The notes below the pieces were generated by a model that did no database searches, had not been told where the DNA came from, and saw only the letters and a list, made by a program, of their open reading frames with translations. The position numbers and the translations under genes were made by a program. From Mytilus galloprovincialis (taxonomy: Eukaryota > Mollusca > Bivalvia > Mytilida > Mytilidae), in the NCBI RefSeq assembly GCF_965363235.1, contig NC_134844.1, positions 75,943,497 to 76,007,496 on the forward strand: a stretch of DNA of 64,000 bases. The letters run 5' to 3'. Each line of letters begins with the position of its first letter. Within the stretch, counting starts at the first letter, position 1. Positions 12,944 to 26,800 of the stretch are shown in pieces.

Positions 12944-13210
12944 CAGCGGATTCCATTGAGTGTGTAGAGAAATGTAATATCTTTGATTAGCTTGCTTGTT
13001 AGCTGAACCGTGAAGTCATTATTAGGTCAGGTATACTTCTCTCCTTTCAAAGTAGCATAGTCCAACAGACTAATCGATTAGTTTTCTGTTGGACTAGTCT
13101 ATTTTCAAAGTAGGGTAGTTTACCTATCCCAACAATGACTTCACGGTTCAGCTAACAAGCAAGCTAACCAAAGATATTACCTTTGGCTACACACTCAATG
13201 GAATGCGCTG
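12944..13210. mobile_element. 267-bp foldback element (near-complete palindrome)
   Basis: The ends CAGCGGATTCCATTGAGTGT and, in reverse, CAGCGCATTCCATTGAGTGT begin a palindrome that runs to a centre at ACTAATCGATTAGT (about 13068-13081). The arms include GTTAGCTGAACCGTGAAGTC and its complement, and GTCCAACAG opposite CTGTTGGAC. With arms of about 125 bases it could fold almost entirely on itself. It has no coding capacity, as expected of a foldback MITE. Confidence 0.85.
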
Positions 13211-14600
13211 TAATCATGTGCAAACATTGTCATCGGTGTCAAGATATGGCAAAGAAGTTGTTATGAAATTGTAAAGCACAGAAAAGGATACGGCAAAACA
13301 AATTCTAACCTTAATGACAATTTGTTTTTCATTTAAAAAAATTAACATTGTGTGTCATGTGGTTTACAGAACAGTATTTACACATTTGTTCTCAGTAGAC
13401 AAAAGGTTAATACTACACACCAGTGTTTCTTCATACAGATGTTTTTCAGAGTTGTCTAAATCTAAAGAATAATATCAATTTTCATAATTGTGTTTTTCAC
13501 TTGCAACAGAAAAACGTCTTCCTGACATTTCTTTGCTGCTACAATGTATAAGTGTCACTTGAATTGTCAATGCCATTGTTTCATGCATTCTGTTTTTTTT
13601 ACTATCACATTATCTATATCTACTGGATGGTAAGTATGTTGCTAAGGCGAAATCAGGTTCTTATCTTCTACCTCTTCCTCTTCTTAGCGTACCTCTTGAT
13701 GCACTAATTGGCTTGTAATTTTCCTCCTTTGCAAACAGATGCAACTCCAGAAAATAGTGCAAGCAACCCCTAAAAGTAGTCTACCATTACAATCAAACTG
13801 CTGGATAATTGCAAGTACATGTAAATGTTCAATGAATGACAAGATTGTTTTTCTGAAACGAAACAAAGAGATGATCATTCTAAATGCATCATAATTTTTT
13901 TTTCTAATTCTGTTAATTATAAAAAATTTGTTGAATGTCTAATATCTTACAAAAGATAAGCTACTTAGTATTTACTTCACCTCTTAATTATATATTACAT
14001 GTTGTGAGTATTGAAAGTATCATTATAGCTGTCTTAAATGATCACTTTGATCTTAAAATCATATGCAGGTCAGAACAATTACTCATTAGGTCATAGTCAG
14101 TCTTTCAGTATATATTATGACATATTATATCCAGAGCTAGATATTCTGTTCTAATAAATTGCTTGCAGTCAATTTAATACTCACTTCAGAAATTAGGGAG
14201 AAGGATGTCATTAATGCTTTATATAAATTAAATTTGTATCATCTACCCCATCTTGTTATTTTTAGGAATCTTAAATTTGCTTGACAATTGTAAACATGAT
14301 AGGACTTGTGTTCTGAATGAATTGTAAAACAATACATTGATTAAATATCGCTACATCTCAATCTCAAAGCCTTTTTCAAACATGTCAGCATTGAATGACA
14401 TAAATGCAGCATAGGAACTTCCCTCCTTCCCCCTAAAAAAAATAAAATAACTAGGGACTTGTTACATTTGAGGTGAAATTCAGTAAAAAGGGAGATAACT
14501 CCAATTGTTCAATTTAACTTTTGTCTTATTTCCCACCTCATCCAGAATTTTTTAATTTAGGGTTTAGATAAAGATTAAGTGCTTCATTTAAATCTGAATC
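13211..14600. other. Intergenic stretch downstream of the minus-strand gene
   Basis: I see no gene. The frame at 13684-13878 (minus) looks accidental. Confidence 0.4.
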
Positions 14601-14606
14601 TTTATT
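14601..14606 (-). terminator. Candidate poly(A) signal AATAAA
   Basis: On the minus strand AATAAA occurs about 270 bases beyond the stop codon at 14873-14875, a reasonable place for the end of the 14873-31803 transcript. Other signals further away cannot be excluded. Confidence 0.4.
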
Positions 14607-14872
14607 TGTCATGATCTAAATAAAACTATGTTTAAATTACTTAAAATTAGACTATAATTAATCTCTTCAACAAAAGATGGAAAGCATTAATTATATTTTC
14701 GTTGTTACTGTAGTCACATTTCAGTGGTTTTTTTTAATGTGGTATAAAGCTGTGTTGTGAGACTGGATTTGATGTAAAAAATTGATCTAATGCTGCCTTT
14801 CTTCTTTTTTTTTAGTATCAAGGTTTTTTAATGACTAAATGTGGTCTACAGAAAGTATTTCAATTATTTTAC

Positions 14873-17800
14873 CTAGAAATGTTCTAGTAACTTCCCCATG
14901 TCTAAGAATGTTTGTACCATCTGTCTTCTGTCTCCTTTTCTAAGAAGATTATATTCTTTGCTGTATAATATTACTGCTCCTTTGTTCTGCAAATTTCCAT
15001 TACATAAATTAGTATAATATCCATTCTCTGGTTTAAAAGATGTCAGTGTCACCTGAAAAGAGTATGTTAAATTTTCGTAAACAGAAAACAACACATGCAC
15101 ATCTTTCTACCAAAACAAATAATTAAACAATTTTAATTTTACAAGTTAAAAGTTTGCTCCCAAAACTACATATATTCCTTACCCTCTCATAATGAAGTCA
15201 GGGTATATAGTAAAGGGAATGTCCTTCCATCTGTCTGTTTGACAGTTCAGGCAATTTCATCTTTTCATACCCCTACCTAATGAAATGGAGATATATAGTA
15301 AAGGAGGTGTCCTTCCATCAACCATTTCTCAGTTCGTGCAATTTCACCTAAACTAGTGAAGAGATTTCAACAAAATTCCTATAATCTTAACTGTTCTGGT
15401 TAATATTATGTGTGCATCTCCAATCTACATCTCTTTCTATAAAACAGGTAATAACCACATAATGACACTATGCAGCTCCTATTTTACTTTTCAATCAGAA
15501 TTATTTCTGTGGTTTTTCATACTAAAATACGGACTTTTCAGTTTCATATCATTCATTCACAACTTTTACATGGATTACAATGAAACTTTCCCAGAATCTA
15601 CACGGTATAATGCCATTGTACATCTTTTTCCATGTGAGTGGGAAAATTTTTGGATTAATATCACCTTTGCGCTTAAAATTCAGACTCTGTCGAGTGAACA
15701 TTTTCATACAAACCATGATCTGGCCATAGGGACATTCATGTTTTGTAATGCAGTGCATGGAGGCGATAATTACATTCACCTTAAGGAGGCTTGCGGGTAT
15801 AGGATTTTCAGAAAAAAATTAAACATTTATTTTTCATTACAAATTTTAATATTTACCTTAAGTAGTTGTTACTTTATTATATGGTACAAAAATTATTCCA
15901 AAAAATCAATTCGTGTTGGCCTCAGGTGACTTTTAAAATGTAGATATCATTGAAAAAGCTCCAAATTATCTCCCTTTGGTGCAAAAATGCCATTTTTTTG
16001 CATTAAAATTGAAATTTTTTTTTTAACTCATCAGTGACCTATTATATTTTTTATTGTTGTTTTAAGCTGTACATAAACTAAATAATTGCAAAATTTAGGC
16101 GATTTCTGTAATTTTGTTCTTTTTTTATTTCGATATTACTGCTTTTTCTCCTATTAGTTCAACAGAAAAGAAGGACATTAACTAAAATGTATGCTTCTTT
16201 CAAAGGCAGATTGTGAGCTTAAATGAATGGTGATTCCATTTTTTTATTTCATTTTTCTATTAAGTATAAGATAAAGTTCATTTATAGAAAAATATATCGA
16301 AATCTTATATTAAATAAAAAATTTGATTTAGACCCATGAGCCCCTAAATCATGATGATTATGCATCATCACACGTGACTTCAATTTTCCAAACGTACAAG
16401 ACACTCATAGGTATTCAATGTATTAAACACCCCCTAATACACTTCATTTTTATCTTTGTAAGGATGTCTGTGACTTACATTTGTTCCTTGTACAAGGAAT
16501 CCATACATTCCATTATTTCCAAAGACTGAGAATGGTAAAGTACATATGAACTGTCCACCAAGTTGACCTTTCAAGGATGAATCAATGTGCGGGGCATAAC
16601 ATGAATTATTTGAACTTCTCATATCACTGACATAATCATTGCCTTCATCTTCTCTGTACCCCTTCACCTGTAAATGTAAAAACAGAATAAATCTGGCTGG
16701 AAAGGAAATATATGTCAAATCACTCATGTATTAGGTAGTAAAATTAAAATGTAAAATATGATTTATGATACATGCATGTACATGAATTTTGTTTATATTC
16801 AAAATATTAACATTATGCTACAGTTTGTGAAATGATTTTTCTTTTAATATAAAAATTGACTGTTACACAAAATATTTTGTCTATTTTTTGGTCTGACAAA
16901 TGTGTTTGGTCCATCGAATACTGTGAGTGTGTGCAACAAAATACACAGAAAACAGCCAATTATTTTTTCACTATGTCTGCAATTGGCGTTACACTGGTTT
17001 TCTGAGACAGCTTAACGTATTTTAAGAATGTTCGCTACTCTTGTTTTAGAATTTTTGACAGATAATAGGATTCTCTGGTTTTATCTATGTAGTACCATTA
17101 AAAATATTTCCCCTCTAACCCCTTCTTTTCTCTTCATAATTTTATTTCATATAGTTTTAAAAGCAATATTTAAAAATCCTACATAATCCTTGTTATTTTT
17201 TCATTATTTTTGAAAGCAAAAGGGTGCCAATGTTAAATGTAAAAAAAATCTAGAGAGAATTGTTTCCCGCTAAATTTTCAATGGCTTTTATCTAAAAACA
17301 AGCACACAGACCCTACATCTTTTCTGCTTTTTAAGTTCCTTTACATATATACAACAAATTATAACAATCTTTTAAAAAAAACTTGTTATTTTGAAACAGA
17401 GTAGCAAACTCTTAAGAGACTATTCTCCAGTCTGTGTACATGGTTTATGAAGACACATGATTAACATGATTAATGTTCATTTTGATTTTTTGCATTGTTT
17501 AATATACACAACTGACATTGCACTTTCAATTGTGATGTTAGTCCCCGCCACATTCGGCATGTATGTGCCTGTCCCAAGTCTGGAGCCTGTAATTCAGTGG
17601 TTGTCACTTGTTGCTGGGTTACATATTTGTTTTTCATTCATTTTTTTGTACATTAATTAGGCCCTTTAATAGTTTGAAATTTTGAAATTTTTCATTTCAG
17701 GGCCTTTTATAGCTGACTATGTGGTATGGACTTTTCTCATTGTTGAAGGCCGTAAGGCGACCTATAGTTATTAATTTCTGTGTCATTTAAATTTGGTCTC

Positions 17801-20800
17801 TTGTCATGCTTGTGAAGAGTTGTCTCACTGGTAATCATACCACATATTTTTTTTTATATGTCCATTCAATGTATATATGTACAACAAAATGTATCAGTAA
17901 TTTCTGCAGCAACATGAAAAATATAATAATATTACAAGTTATTGTTTTACCTTAATGACAGCACATATCTTGTCCTCGTTAAGATCTGTCGGATGGCATA
18001 TCAATCCATCTGGTATGGCAACAATATCTGTATCGTTAATGTTTAATGAGTACTGTTCAACATTTGAGCCACTCCTGCAAGAAATTATAAAATCATCAAG
18101 GTGATCTAGAGATAACTCATTAACTGATTCCCTTGTCACCTTTTTTCTCTAAACATGCTGATGTTCAGTTATTGTCATTTGTCTATGTGCTTTAGTAAGT
18201 GTTTCTCGGTTCTTGCTTTATTTTTATTTTGATTAGACTGTTGGTTTTCCAGTTTGAATGGTTTTACACTAGTCATTTTTGGGACCCTTTATCAATATCA
18301 AAATCAATCAATATTTATATTGGAAAGAGCACAATAGAGGCGTGATCCAAATCAGACAATTATAATATTAAAACAACATATAAATGAAATAAAGATGCAT
18401 GTAACAACAAGAAATAAGCCAATTCTATGTATACCATTACATTACAAGAGTGCACACGCTGAAATGTCTCGCCTTCTATACTAATCATTGATATTATGTT
18501 GATAGTCCTAAGTATAAAGCTAAGCTTTATTACAACTGTCACATAAACTTATCATTAACCAAGATAACTAAACAAAGACCAATGAACCTTGAAAAAGAGG
18601 TCCAGGTCAGATGAACCATGCCAGGCAGACAGGTACAGCTAACAATGCTTCTATACAACATATATAGTTGACACATTACTTATAGTTTAAGAAAAATAGA
18701 CCAAAACACAAAAACTTAACACTGTGCAATGAACCGTGAAAATGAGGTCACGGTTAAATAAAACCTGCTCGACTGACATAAAGATCATAAAATATTTCCA
18801 TACACCAAATATAGTTGACCTATGGCATATAGCATTAGATAAAAAGACCAAAACTCAAAAACTTAATTTTGACCACCGAACCATGAAAATATGGTCAAGG
18901 TCACATGACATCTGCCTGCTAGACATCTACACTTAACAATCATTCCATACAACAAATATAGTAGACCTATTGCATATGGTATGAGAAAAACAGACCAAAA
19001 CACAAAAATTTAACTATAACCACTGAACCATGAAAATGAGGTCAAGGTCAGAGGACACCTGCCAGTTGGACATGTACACCTTACAGTCCTTCCATACACC
19101 GAATATACTAGCCCTATTGCTTATAGTATCTGAGATATGGACTTGACCACCAAAACTTAACCTTGTTCACTGATCCATGAAATGAGGTCGAGGTCAAGTG
19201 AAAACTGTCTGACAGACACAAGGACCTTGCAAGGTACGCACATATCAAATATAGTTATCCTATTACTTATAATAAGAGAGAATTCAACAGTACAAAAAAT
19301 TTGAACTTTTTTTTCAAGTGGTCACTGAACCATGAAAATGAGGTCAAGGACATTGGACATTTGACTGACGGAAACTTCGTAACATGAAGCATCTATATAC
19401 AAAGTATGAAGCATCCAGGTCTTCCACCTTCTAAAATATAAAGCTTTTAAGAAGTGAGCTAACGCCACCGCCGGATCACTATCCCTATGTCGAGCTTTCT
19501 GCAACAAAAGTTGCAGGCTCCACAATAAACTGATATTGATACCATAAAGTTATACATCAGTATTATTTAATTTTTTCATAAATTTATTTAAAACACACAA
19601 TCACCTATATAACATGTATAAGATATATGTGTATATGCACAAACTACTGTAAAAGATTATTATCTGATGAAACAGTATGGTGGTCTCTCAAATCAAGAGC
19701 TTCTTCAATATACATACAAATAGATTTTAAATCTTTTTAAGACATAGGAAATTTAACATTTTGGTAAAATTTTCATCCAAATTATTTGAATTAATATCAT
19801 TAATTTTATATTTAGATCTAAGTTTGTTATATTGTGGACATTCAATCAAGAAATGTATCTCATTTTCAATTTTTCCTGTGCAAATTTTACAAAATCTCTT
19901 ATTAGATGGTGGGTATTTTTGGTCTTGCATACCTACCAGTTTCTATTGCTAATGAGTGTGCACTTATTCTTAATTTAGTGAGTTTTTTTCTAAGGTATTT
20001 AGGAATATTCTTGTTGTTTAAATTTAGTATAAATTTTACTAAAAAATAAAAGTTTACCACAGTTTCCATCTTTTATCTTGGTTAGTTCAAATATAATTTT
20101 ATTTTTGTAGAAATCTTCTAGTTTCTGTTTGAAATTACTTTTATAATGCTTGTTTAAGGGTATTCCAATATATTTCATTAATTCAGATAGCTTATTAGAC
20201 CATGAATTTTCTCTATTTGTGAGAGTTTTGTCACTTTATACCTTACTGTTTGGTGTGAGCCAAGGCCTTGTGTTGAAGTACTTTGACCTACATGTATAAT
20301 GGTTTACCATGTTAACTTTTACAAATTGTGACTTGGATGGAGAGTTGTCTCATTGCATTTTTTTTGGCACTCATAACACATCTTCTTATGTAAAATTAAT
20401 CATGATACATTAATTTTGTTATAAAGAAATGTAACTAGTGAACCTAACCTGGGATATAGCTACATGTATAGGTTACACTCAACCACTAAATATAATGCCA
20501 CATCCATTTTATGAACATGATGAATGCAACATGGTATTCAGAAAATTGGCTAATCTTAATTGGTCAATGTGTTGCCGAAATATTTTCTTACAAGACACTA
20601 CATCTTTTGTACATGTTGTACATGCACTCTATAGTATATGAAGGAAAAAATAATATATATATTTTGCTTAGCTCTAGTTTAAACATATTTTATTGTTCAA
20701 AATGGCCTAATGGATTAGACATAAGCCTAGCTTAGCTCAAACAAACCCGGAAGTCTTTTCAAACACCTGTGTGATGAGATACACATTATAAGTATAGAAT

Positions 20801-23800
20801 TTTTCGGCAAGGGTAGGCAGATAAGTACAATCATGGTAAGAAAAGCAACAGATTACTATTAAAATACTGTGTACATGTATGACTAATAGTCCAGTCAATC
20901 TAGCATAAATTTGACCCTTACCTTGAAATAATTGCAACAGAAGATTTTTAAGTTTAAATCTTCAGCATTATTATATACCTCAAATATACACAGAGAAAAG
21001 TTTTAAAAATGTAATTTGAGGAAAACAATAAATCATGATTTTAAAATTCCTATGGAGATTTGCATTGAAATGGGAGATAACTCTGCAAAAAAGGCAGAAA
21101 TATCAATAACAAGAATGTGTCCAAAGTACATGGATGCCCCACTCGCACTATTATTTTCCATGTTCAATGGACCTTAAAATTGGGTAAGAAATCTACTTTG
21201 GCATTAAAATTAGAAAGATCACACCATAGGGAACATATATACTAAGTTTCAAGTGGATTGGACTTCAACTTCATCAAAAACTACCATGACCAAAAACTTT
21301 AACCTGAAACTCACACTTTCATTTTCTATGTTCAGTGGACAGTAAAATTGGGGTCAAAAGTCTAATTTGGCTTTAAAATTAGGAAGATCATTTAATAATG
21401 AACATGTGTACTAAGTTTGAAGTTAATTGAACTTCAGCTTCATCAAAAACTACCTTGACCAAAAACTTTAACCTGAACATCATGAACATGCTGAAGCAGG
21501 ACGAACGGACGCACAGCGACCATAAAACATAATGCCCTTCTACTATCGTAGGTGGGGCATAAAAATTGATTCAAAGTTATAACTTTACCCCTTCTATTCA
21601 ACAGAATGTATTGATTCTTGATATTTTAGCTGTCTTTAGAGTATAACAAACAACTTTAAAGGTGTTTTCATATCATTTATCAAGCTACAACCTAGAGTTC
21701 ATAATTCATTAGTTGACCATTTATCAGATTTTTCATCTGTCAAGGTAAACAATCTCAAATTTAATAAAACTTATTAAGCATATATTCTTCTTTAAGTGGT
21801 TTAAAGTTTCTTTAAACTAGGTAGATGCTGAACAAATATAATTTACAGATATAACCAATACCAAATATTCACATTAATTTTTCAAAATGGTCACAAAGCC
21901 ATAAATTTGCAATTTCTTTAATGAAAAATGTCCATATAAAAATTAAAAATACCCATTACACTTCGGTTTTATACATTTCATGAGCAGAATATTATAGTAT
22001 AGTCAAATAAAAACTTATAACCACACCAAAGTATCATACTTTACATGAATTTTAAGAAAATCATTAAACAAGAATGTGTCCCAAGTACACGGATGCCCCA
22101 CTCGCACTATCATTTTCTATGTTCAGTGGACCGTGAAATTAGGGTCAAAGCTTTAATTTGGAATTAAAATTAGAAAGATTATATATCATAGGGAACATGT
22201 GTACTATGTTTCAAGTTGATTAGACTTCAACTTCTTCAAAAACTACCTTGACCAAAAACTTTAACCTGAAGCGGACGGACAAATGGACGCACAGACGGAC
22301 GGAAAAACGGATGGAACGACGAACGGAGGCACAGACCAGAAAACATAATGCCCCTCTACTATCGTAGGTGGGGCATAAAAACTGACAAAAAAAAAAATTT
22401 TGCGGAGTTATCTCCCTTTCCAATGTTAATTTCCATAAGAACTCAAAAATGCGGATTTTGAGTTTTCCTCAAGTTAGATTTTATGGGACTTTTTTCTGTG
22501 TATATATATTAGGGGTTGAATGCTATAGATGAGAATTAAATCATTTTCTGTTGCAATTAGTTTGAGGTTCAAACTTAGTTTGACTGGACTAAAACAAGTA
22601 TATTTACTCTTTAACATTTTTTGTGAAAAGAGCTGCTGGAACCTATAATTTTTGGACTAAAAAATACTTTCCTAATAATATTTTTTTTTATGTTGCCTAC
22701 CTATAAACTTAACTTTTAGGGTTGTGTTAACTGTAGATACATGTCGGTACCGTAATTTTTTTTAAAAAATAACATGTAAGAGCATGAAAAAAACAAGAGT
22801 GCACACACTGAAATATCTCGCCTTCTTTACTAATCATTGATATTATGTTGATAGTCCTAAGTATAAAGCTTTATTACAACTGTCACATAAACTTAACATT
22901 AACCAAGATAGCTAAACAAAGACCAATGAACCATAAAAATGAGGTCAAGGTCAGATGAACCATGCCAGGCATACATGTACAGCTAACAAAGCTTCCATAC
23001 AACAAATATAGTTGACCTACTACTTATAGTTTAAGAAAAATAGACCAAAACACAAAAACTTAACACTGTGCAATGAACCCTGCAATTGAGGTCATGTTCA
23101 AATAAAACCTGCGGGACTGACATATAGATCATAATATATCTCCATACACCAAATATAGTTGACCTTTGGCATATAATATTAGATAAAAAGACCAAAACTT
23201 AAAAACTTAACTTTGACCACTGAACCATGAAAATCCTAAGGTCAGATGACATCTGCCCGCTAGACATGTACACCTTACAATCATTCCATGCAACGAATAT
23301 AGTAGACCTATTGCATAAAGTATGAGAAAAACAGACAAAAATACAAAAACTGAACTATAACCACTGAACCATGAAAATGAGGTCAAGGTCAGATGACACC
23401 TGCCAGTTGGACATGTACACCTTCCAGTCGTTCCATACACCAAATATACTAGTCCTATTGCTTATAGTATCTGAGATATGGACTTGACCACCAAAACTTT
23501 ACCTTGTTCACTGATCCATGAAATGAGGTCGAGGTCAAGTGAAAACTGTCTGACGGGCATGAGGACCTTGCAAGGTACGCACATACCAAATATAGTTATC
23601 CTATAACTTATAATAAGAGAGAATTCAACATTACAAAAATTCTGAACTTTTTTTTCAAGTGGTCACTGAACCATGAAAATGAGGTCAAGGACATTGGACA
23701 TGAGACTGACTGCCGCCGGATCACTATCCCTGTCGAGCTTTCTGCAACAAAAGTTGCAGGCTCGACAAAAAATTAAACAAAATTTGAAACAATTTGTGTC

Positions 23801-26800
23801 ATAATTTTTTTCCAGTAGAAATCTATTTAGGTGGGAATATACGTAGCTAATTTATTTGTTTACTATGTTACTGAACATGCTGAATAATACATTTCTTCCA
23901 TGGACACAGTTATCGTTCTGTGGTGTTTCGTTGTCTATGAACATAGTCATGATAGTCCCTAGTGTGAACAGTGTATAACTTGCATTTTTTATTTGATACA
24001 CTTTCTCAATTTATTTCTTGATATCTAACGCAAGAAATATTAAGTAATGCCAATGGGATGAAATTACATGCTTCAAAAAATTTGGGTGCTGAATCTTTAT
24101 GTTAAGTAGGGATTAGGTCCAGTTAAAAAAGGGTAAAAATTAGTACGTCTAAAGCTGTCAAACTGAATTTTAGAACCTGGGTCCCCTTTACACAGAATTA
24201 TCAATATTTTGAGTTGGAGCTGGGAGAAGTTTCTATAATATTGATATTATTTGTCCCAATAGTAGTACACCACTGTAAAAATCTTTTTGAGATACAGCAG
24301 GTGCGGTTTTTTTAATATGAATTTATTGTCTTAAAGAAATGCACTACAAAATAACTGTGTTATCATATATATGTTACAGTGAATTGGTATAATCAGTGAT
24401 TATGTAGAATCCCCGAAATTTTCAGGGATTATGTAGAATCACTGGCTAGTTTAGGGATTATATATAATCACTAAAATTTTCAGGGATTATGTATTATAAT
24501 CACTAGAAAATACGTCAGGGATTCTACATAATAACTTAAATGAAGAAATAGTTTTATTTATAAAGAAAATGAATAAAATTGAAATTATTTATTCTATAAA
24601 ATCACATAAAAACATCATTATAAAGTAACATAAATTGCAAAATGTTAAGCACAATATATCAAAATGATAACCCAAATTTTTTAAAATGTTAGGCACACTA
24701 CATGCAAATGTGAAACACAATATATCAAAATAATATGCTTCACATCTGTTTTACCACAATATCCACCTTTTAGAAAACCTTTTCCTGCACATATCGAATC
24801 AGATTTTAACGACACGCCTAAGTGAAATAAAGTGTTCAGTAAAACATTGGAAGGTACCCCCAACAAAAGATGGGAATTTGCAACCTTGAACCGGTTCAAG
24901 CAAGAAAGATACCATGTTTTGTAGTCAGCTAGGCGATATCCTTTTTCAGACTTTTTTTAAACAATTGTAATTATGTTTTTCGGGTTTCCCTGTCCTTTTT
25001 TACCATGTGGAATTGCAATGAGAATATTACACCAAATGCAAGCTTCCACTAAAAGGTGTTTCTATGTGTCAATCCTAAGTTCTGCCTGTTTTTCCTACAT
25101 TTAGATGCCTAAGTTCTCACAGTTTGAATGTCTTGTTAATTTTAACAAACAAAAAAACACACACACAAAACAGATGTTCCATAATCGTCTTCACCATTTG
25201 CTTTACATGTATCACAAATAACATGCTTTGTGGATTTAAAAATAGAGCATAAATAAGGCCGTTAGTTTTCTCGTTTGAATTGTTTTACATTGTCAGTTCG
25301 AGGCCTTTTATAGCTGACTATGCAGTATGGGCTCATTGTTGAAGGTCGTACGGTGACGGTCAGACCTATAGATGTTAATTTCTGTGTCATTTTGGTCTCT
25401 TGTTGACAGTTGTCTCATTGGCAATAACACCACATCTTCTTTTTTACCTGAATATTCATTTGACGCTGGCTTTTAATAAACAAACAATACATGTAAAGCT
25501 ATTGCGATAAACCAGTCAGGGGACTCACTGAAATAAGTGACTTTTAAATCACTTATTTGAGTAGCAAATTCGAAATTTTGTCACAAATTGGGATTTGGTA
25601 GTTTTTTCAAAATTTTAAACATATAGGTTTAAAGAACATCTTTTAATTAGTAAAATTAAAAAAATATGAACTTTTTGCTTCTTTTAAGTAGCAAGGTTTA
25701 TGCCTTTGATGCTATCATTTACCTGAAAATTCTATTTTAGTTAAAAAAAATGCTATAATAATGGCTTTACATAATGAACTGATACTTTCTTAAAAGATTT
25801 TTTACAGCAGTGGAAGTATTTTTCCTGTGAAGTTCAAGGTTTCATCTTTCAGATTATGTAATAAAATTCTACTGTTAGCGATAAAAATTTCACTGTTCAG
25901 GGGTGTTGAAATTAGTGGGGGTTATTAAAAGAATGAAACTTAAAGAAGTGATTTTTGGGAAGGAAATTGAGGTCTGAAACTTAAACAAGTGATTTTTAAG
26001 TCATTATTCTAGATTCAGTACAAGGTCATCACCTGAAATGACCTGGTCATCCTAGACAACACAGATGTTGGTTCTGATAAGTTTAGAAACATAATTAGTC
26101 CCTGGATCATTAGTATTCTATATTTAAAGCTACACTAATATTAAATCACTTCTTCTAGTGCTTAATTTGTACTACTTAAATAGGTGATTATTAAAGAAAG
26201 ACAACTCTAACTTCCAACCCTTTATGGAAATTATGTTACTTGAATCAGTGATTTAGAAAATCACTTGTTTAAGTAAGTCCCCTGACTGATAAAGGGAATG
26301 TTGATATTATTAATTTTGAAGTCTTCAACTTTATCTCGAAACCCTGTGTTGGTTATATCTTGTCATCTTGTAGATCATCCTCTGTGTTTAAAAGCAAAAT
26401 CATTTCATCTGGCAAGGAATTAAGGGCATCCGATACAGTTTCAAGGGAGTTAACTCTTGGCGCGACGTTAAGCGTTTGAATTCCCACAAAACGTCACTTT
26501 TTGCGGGACGTAATGCGTGTCATTTTCCGTAATACGAAACGTAATGTGGAATTTCCATGCTCCAATTTCTGTTTCTCCCGCATGCTAATTTCTACGCCAT
26601 TAATATTAGTCCGTGCATTTGATTATACCAGGATAACAGTCTAATAACATAATAAGAAATAAAACACATTACTGTTTCTTTGAGATCTTCAACAAATATC
26701 GTATAGTGAGCAATCTCAAGACGACTGACCCTTTTGGTGTTACTAATATCATGCATGTCAATTAAAATTTTATTATCATGCATCATCCACGATTTGGTCC

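Larger units (their letters stand above)
20888..22592. mobile_element. 1.7-kb TIR element with two R3 repeats inserted
   Basis: The ends AGTCCAGTCAATCTAGCATA and, in reverse, AGTCCAGTCAAACTAAGTTT begin inverted arms about 190-200 bp long. The arms share AATTGCAACAGAA, TATACACAG, CTTGAGGAAAAC/TTTGAGGAAAAC and GGGAGATAACTC. They reach about 21090 on the left and 22400 on the right. The interior carries two R3 copies and AT-rich filler, with no transposase. Confidence 0.75.

Noticed and set aside
15408-15929. A 173-aa open frame as a gene
   Set aside because: It lies in intron 4 of the minus-strand gene, crosses dispersed-repeat sequence, has hydrophobic low-complexity composition and no recognisable domain.
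19322-19525. Frame with ALAHFLKALYFRRWKTWMLH as a gene (also at 62373-62627)
   Set aside because: It is a reverse reading of the R2 3' end and recurs in each full copy.
18443-19527. A hammerhead ribozyme in R2
   Set aside because: CGCTGAAATG near the 5' end recalls part of the core, but the CTGATGA and GAAA elements are not present in the required arrangement.
20702-20735. A tRNA gene starting GGCCTAATGGATTAGAC
   Set aside because: Only the 5' part looks tRNA-like; no anticodon stem, T arm or acceptor closure follows.
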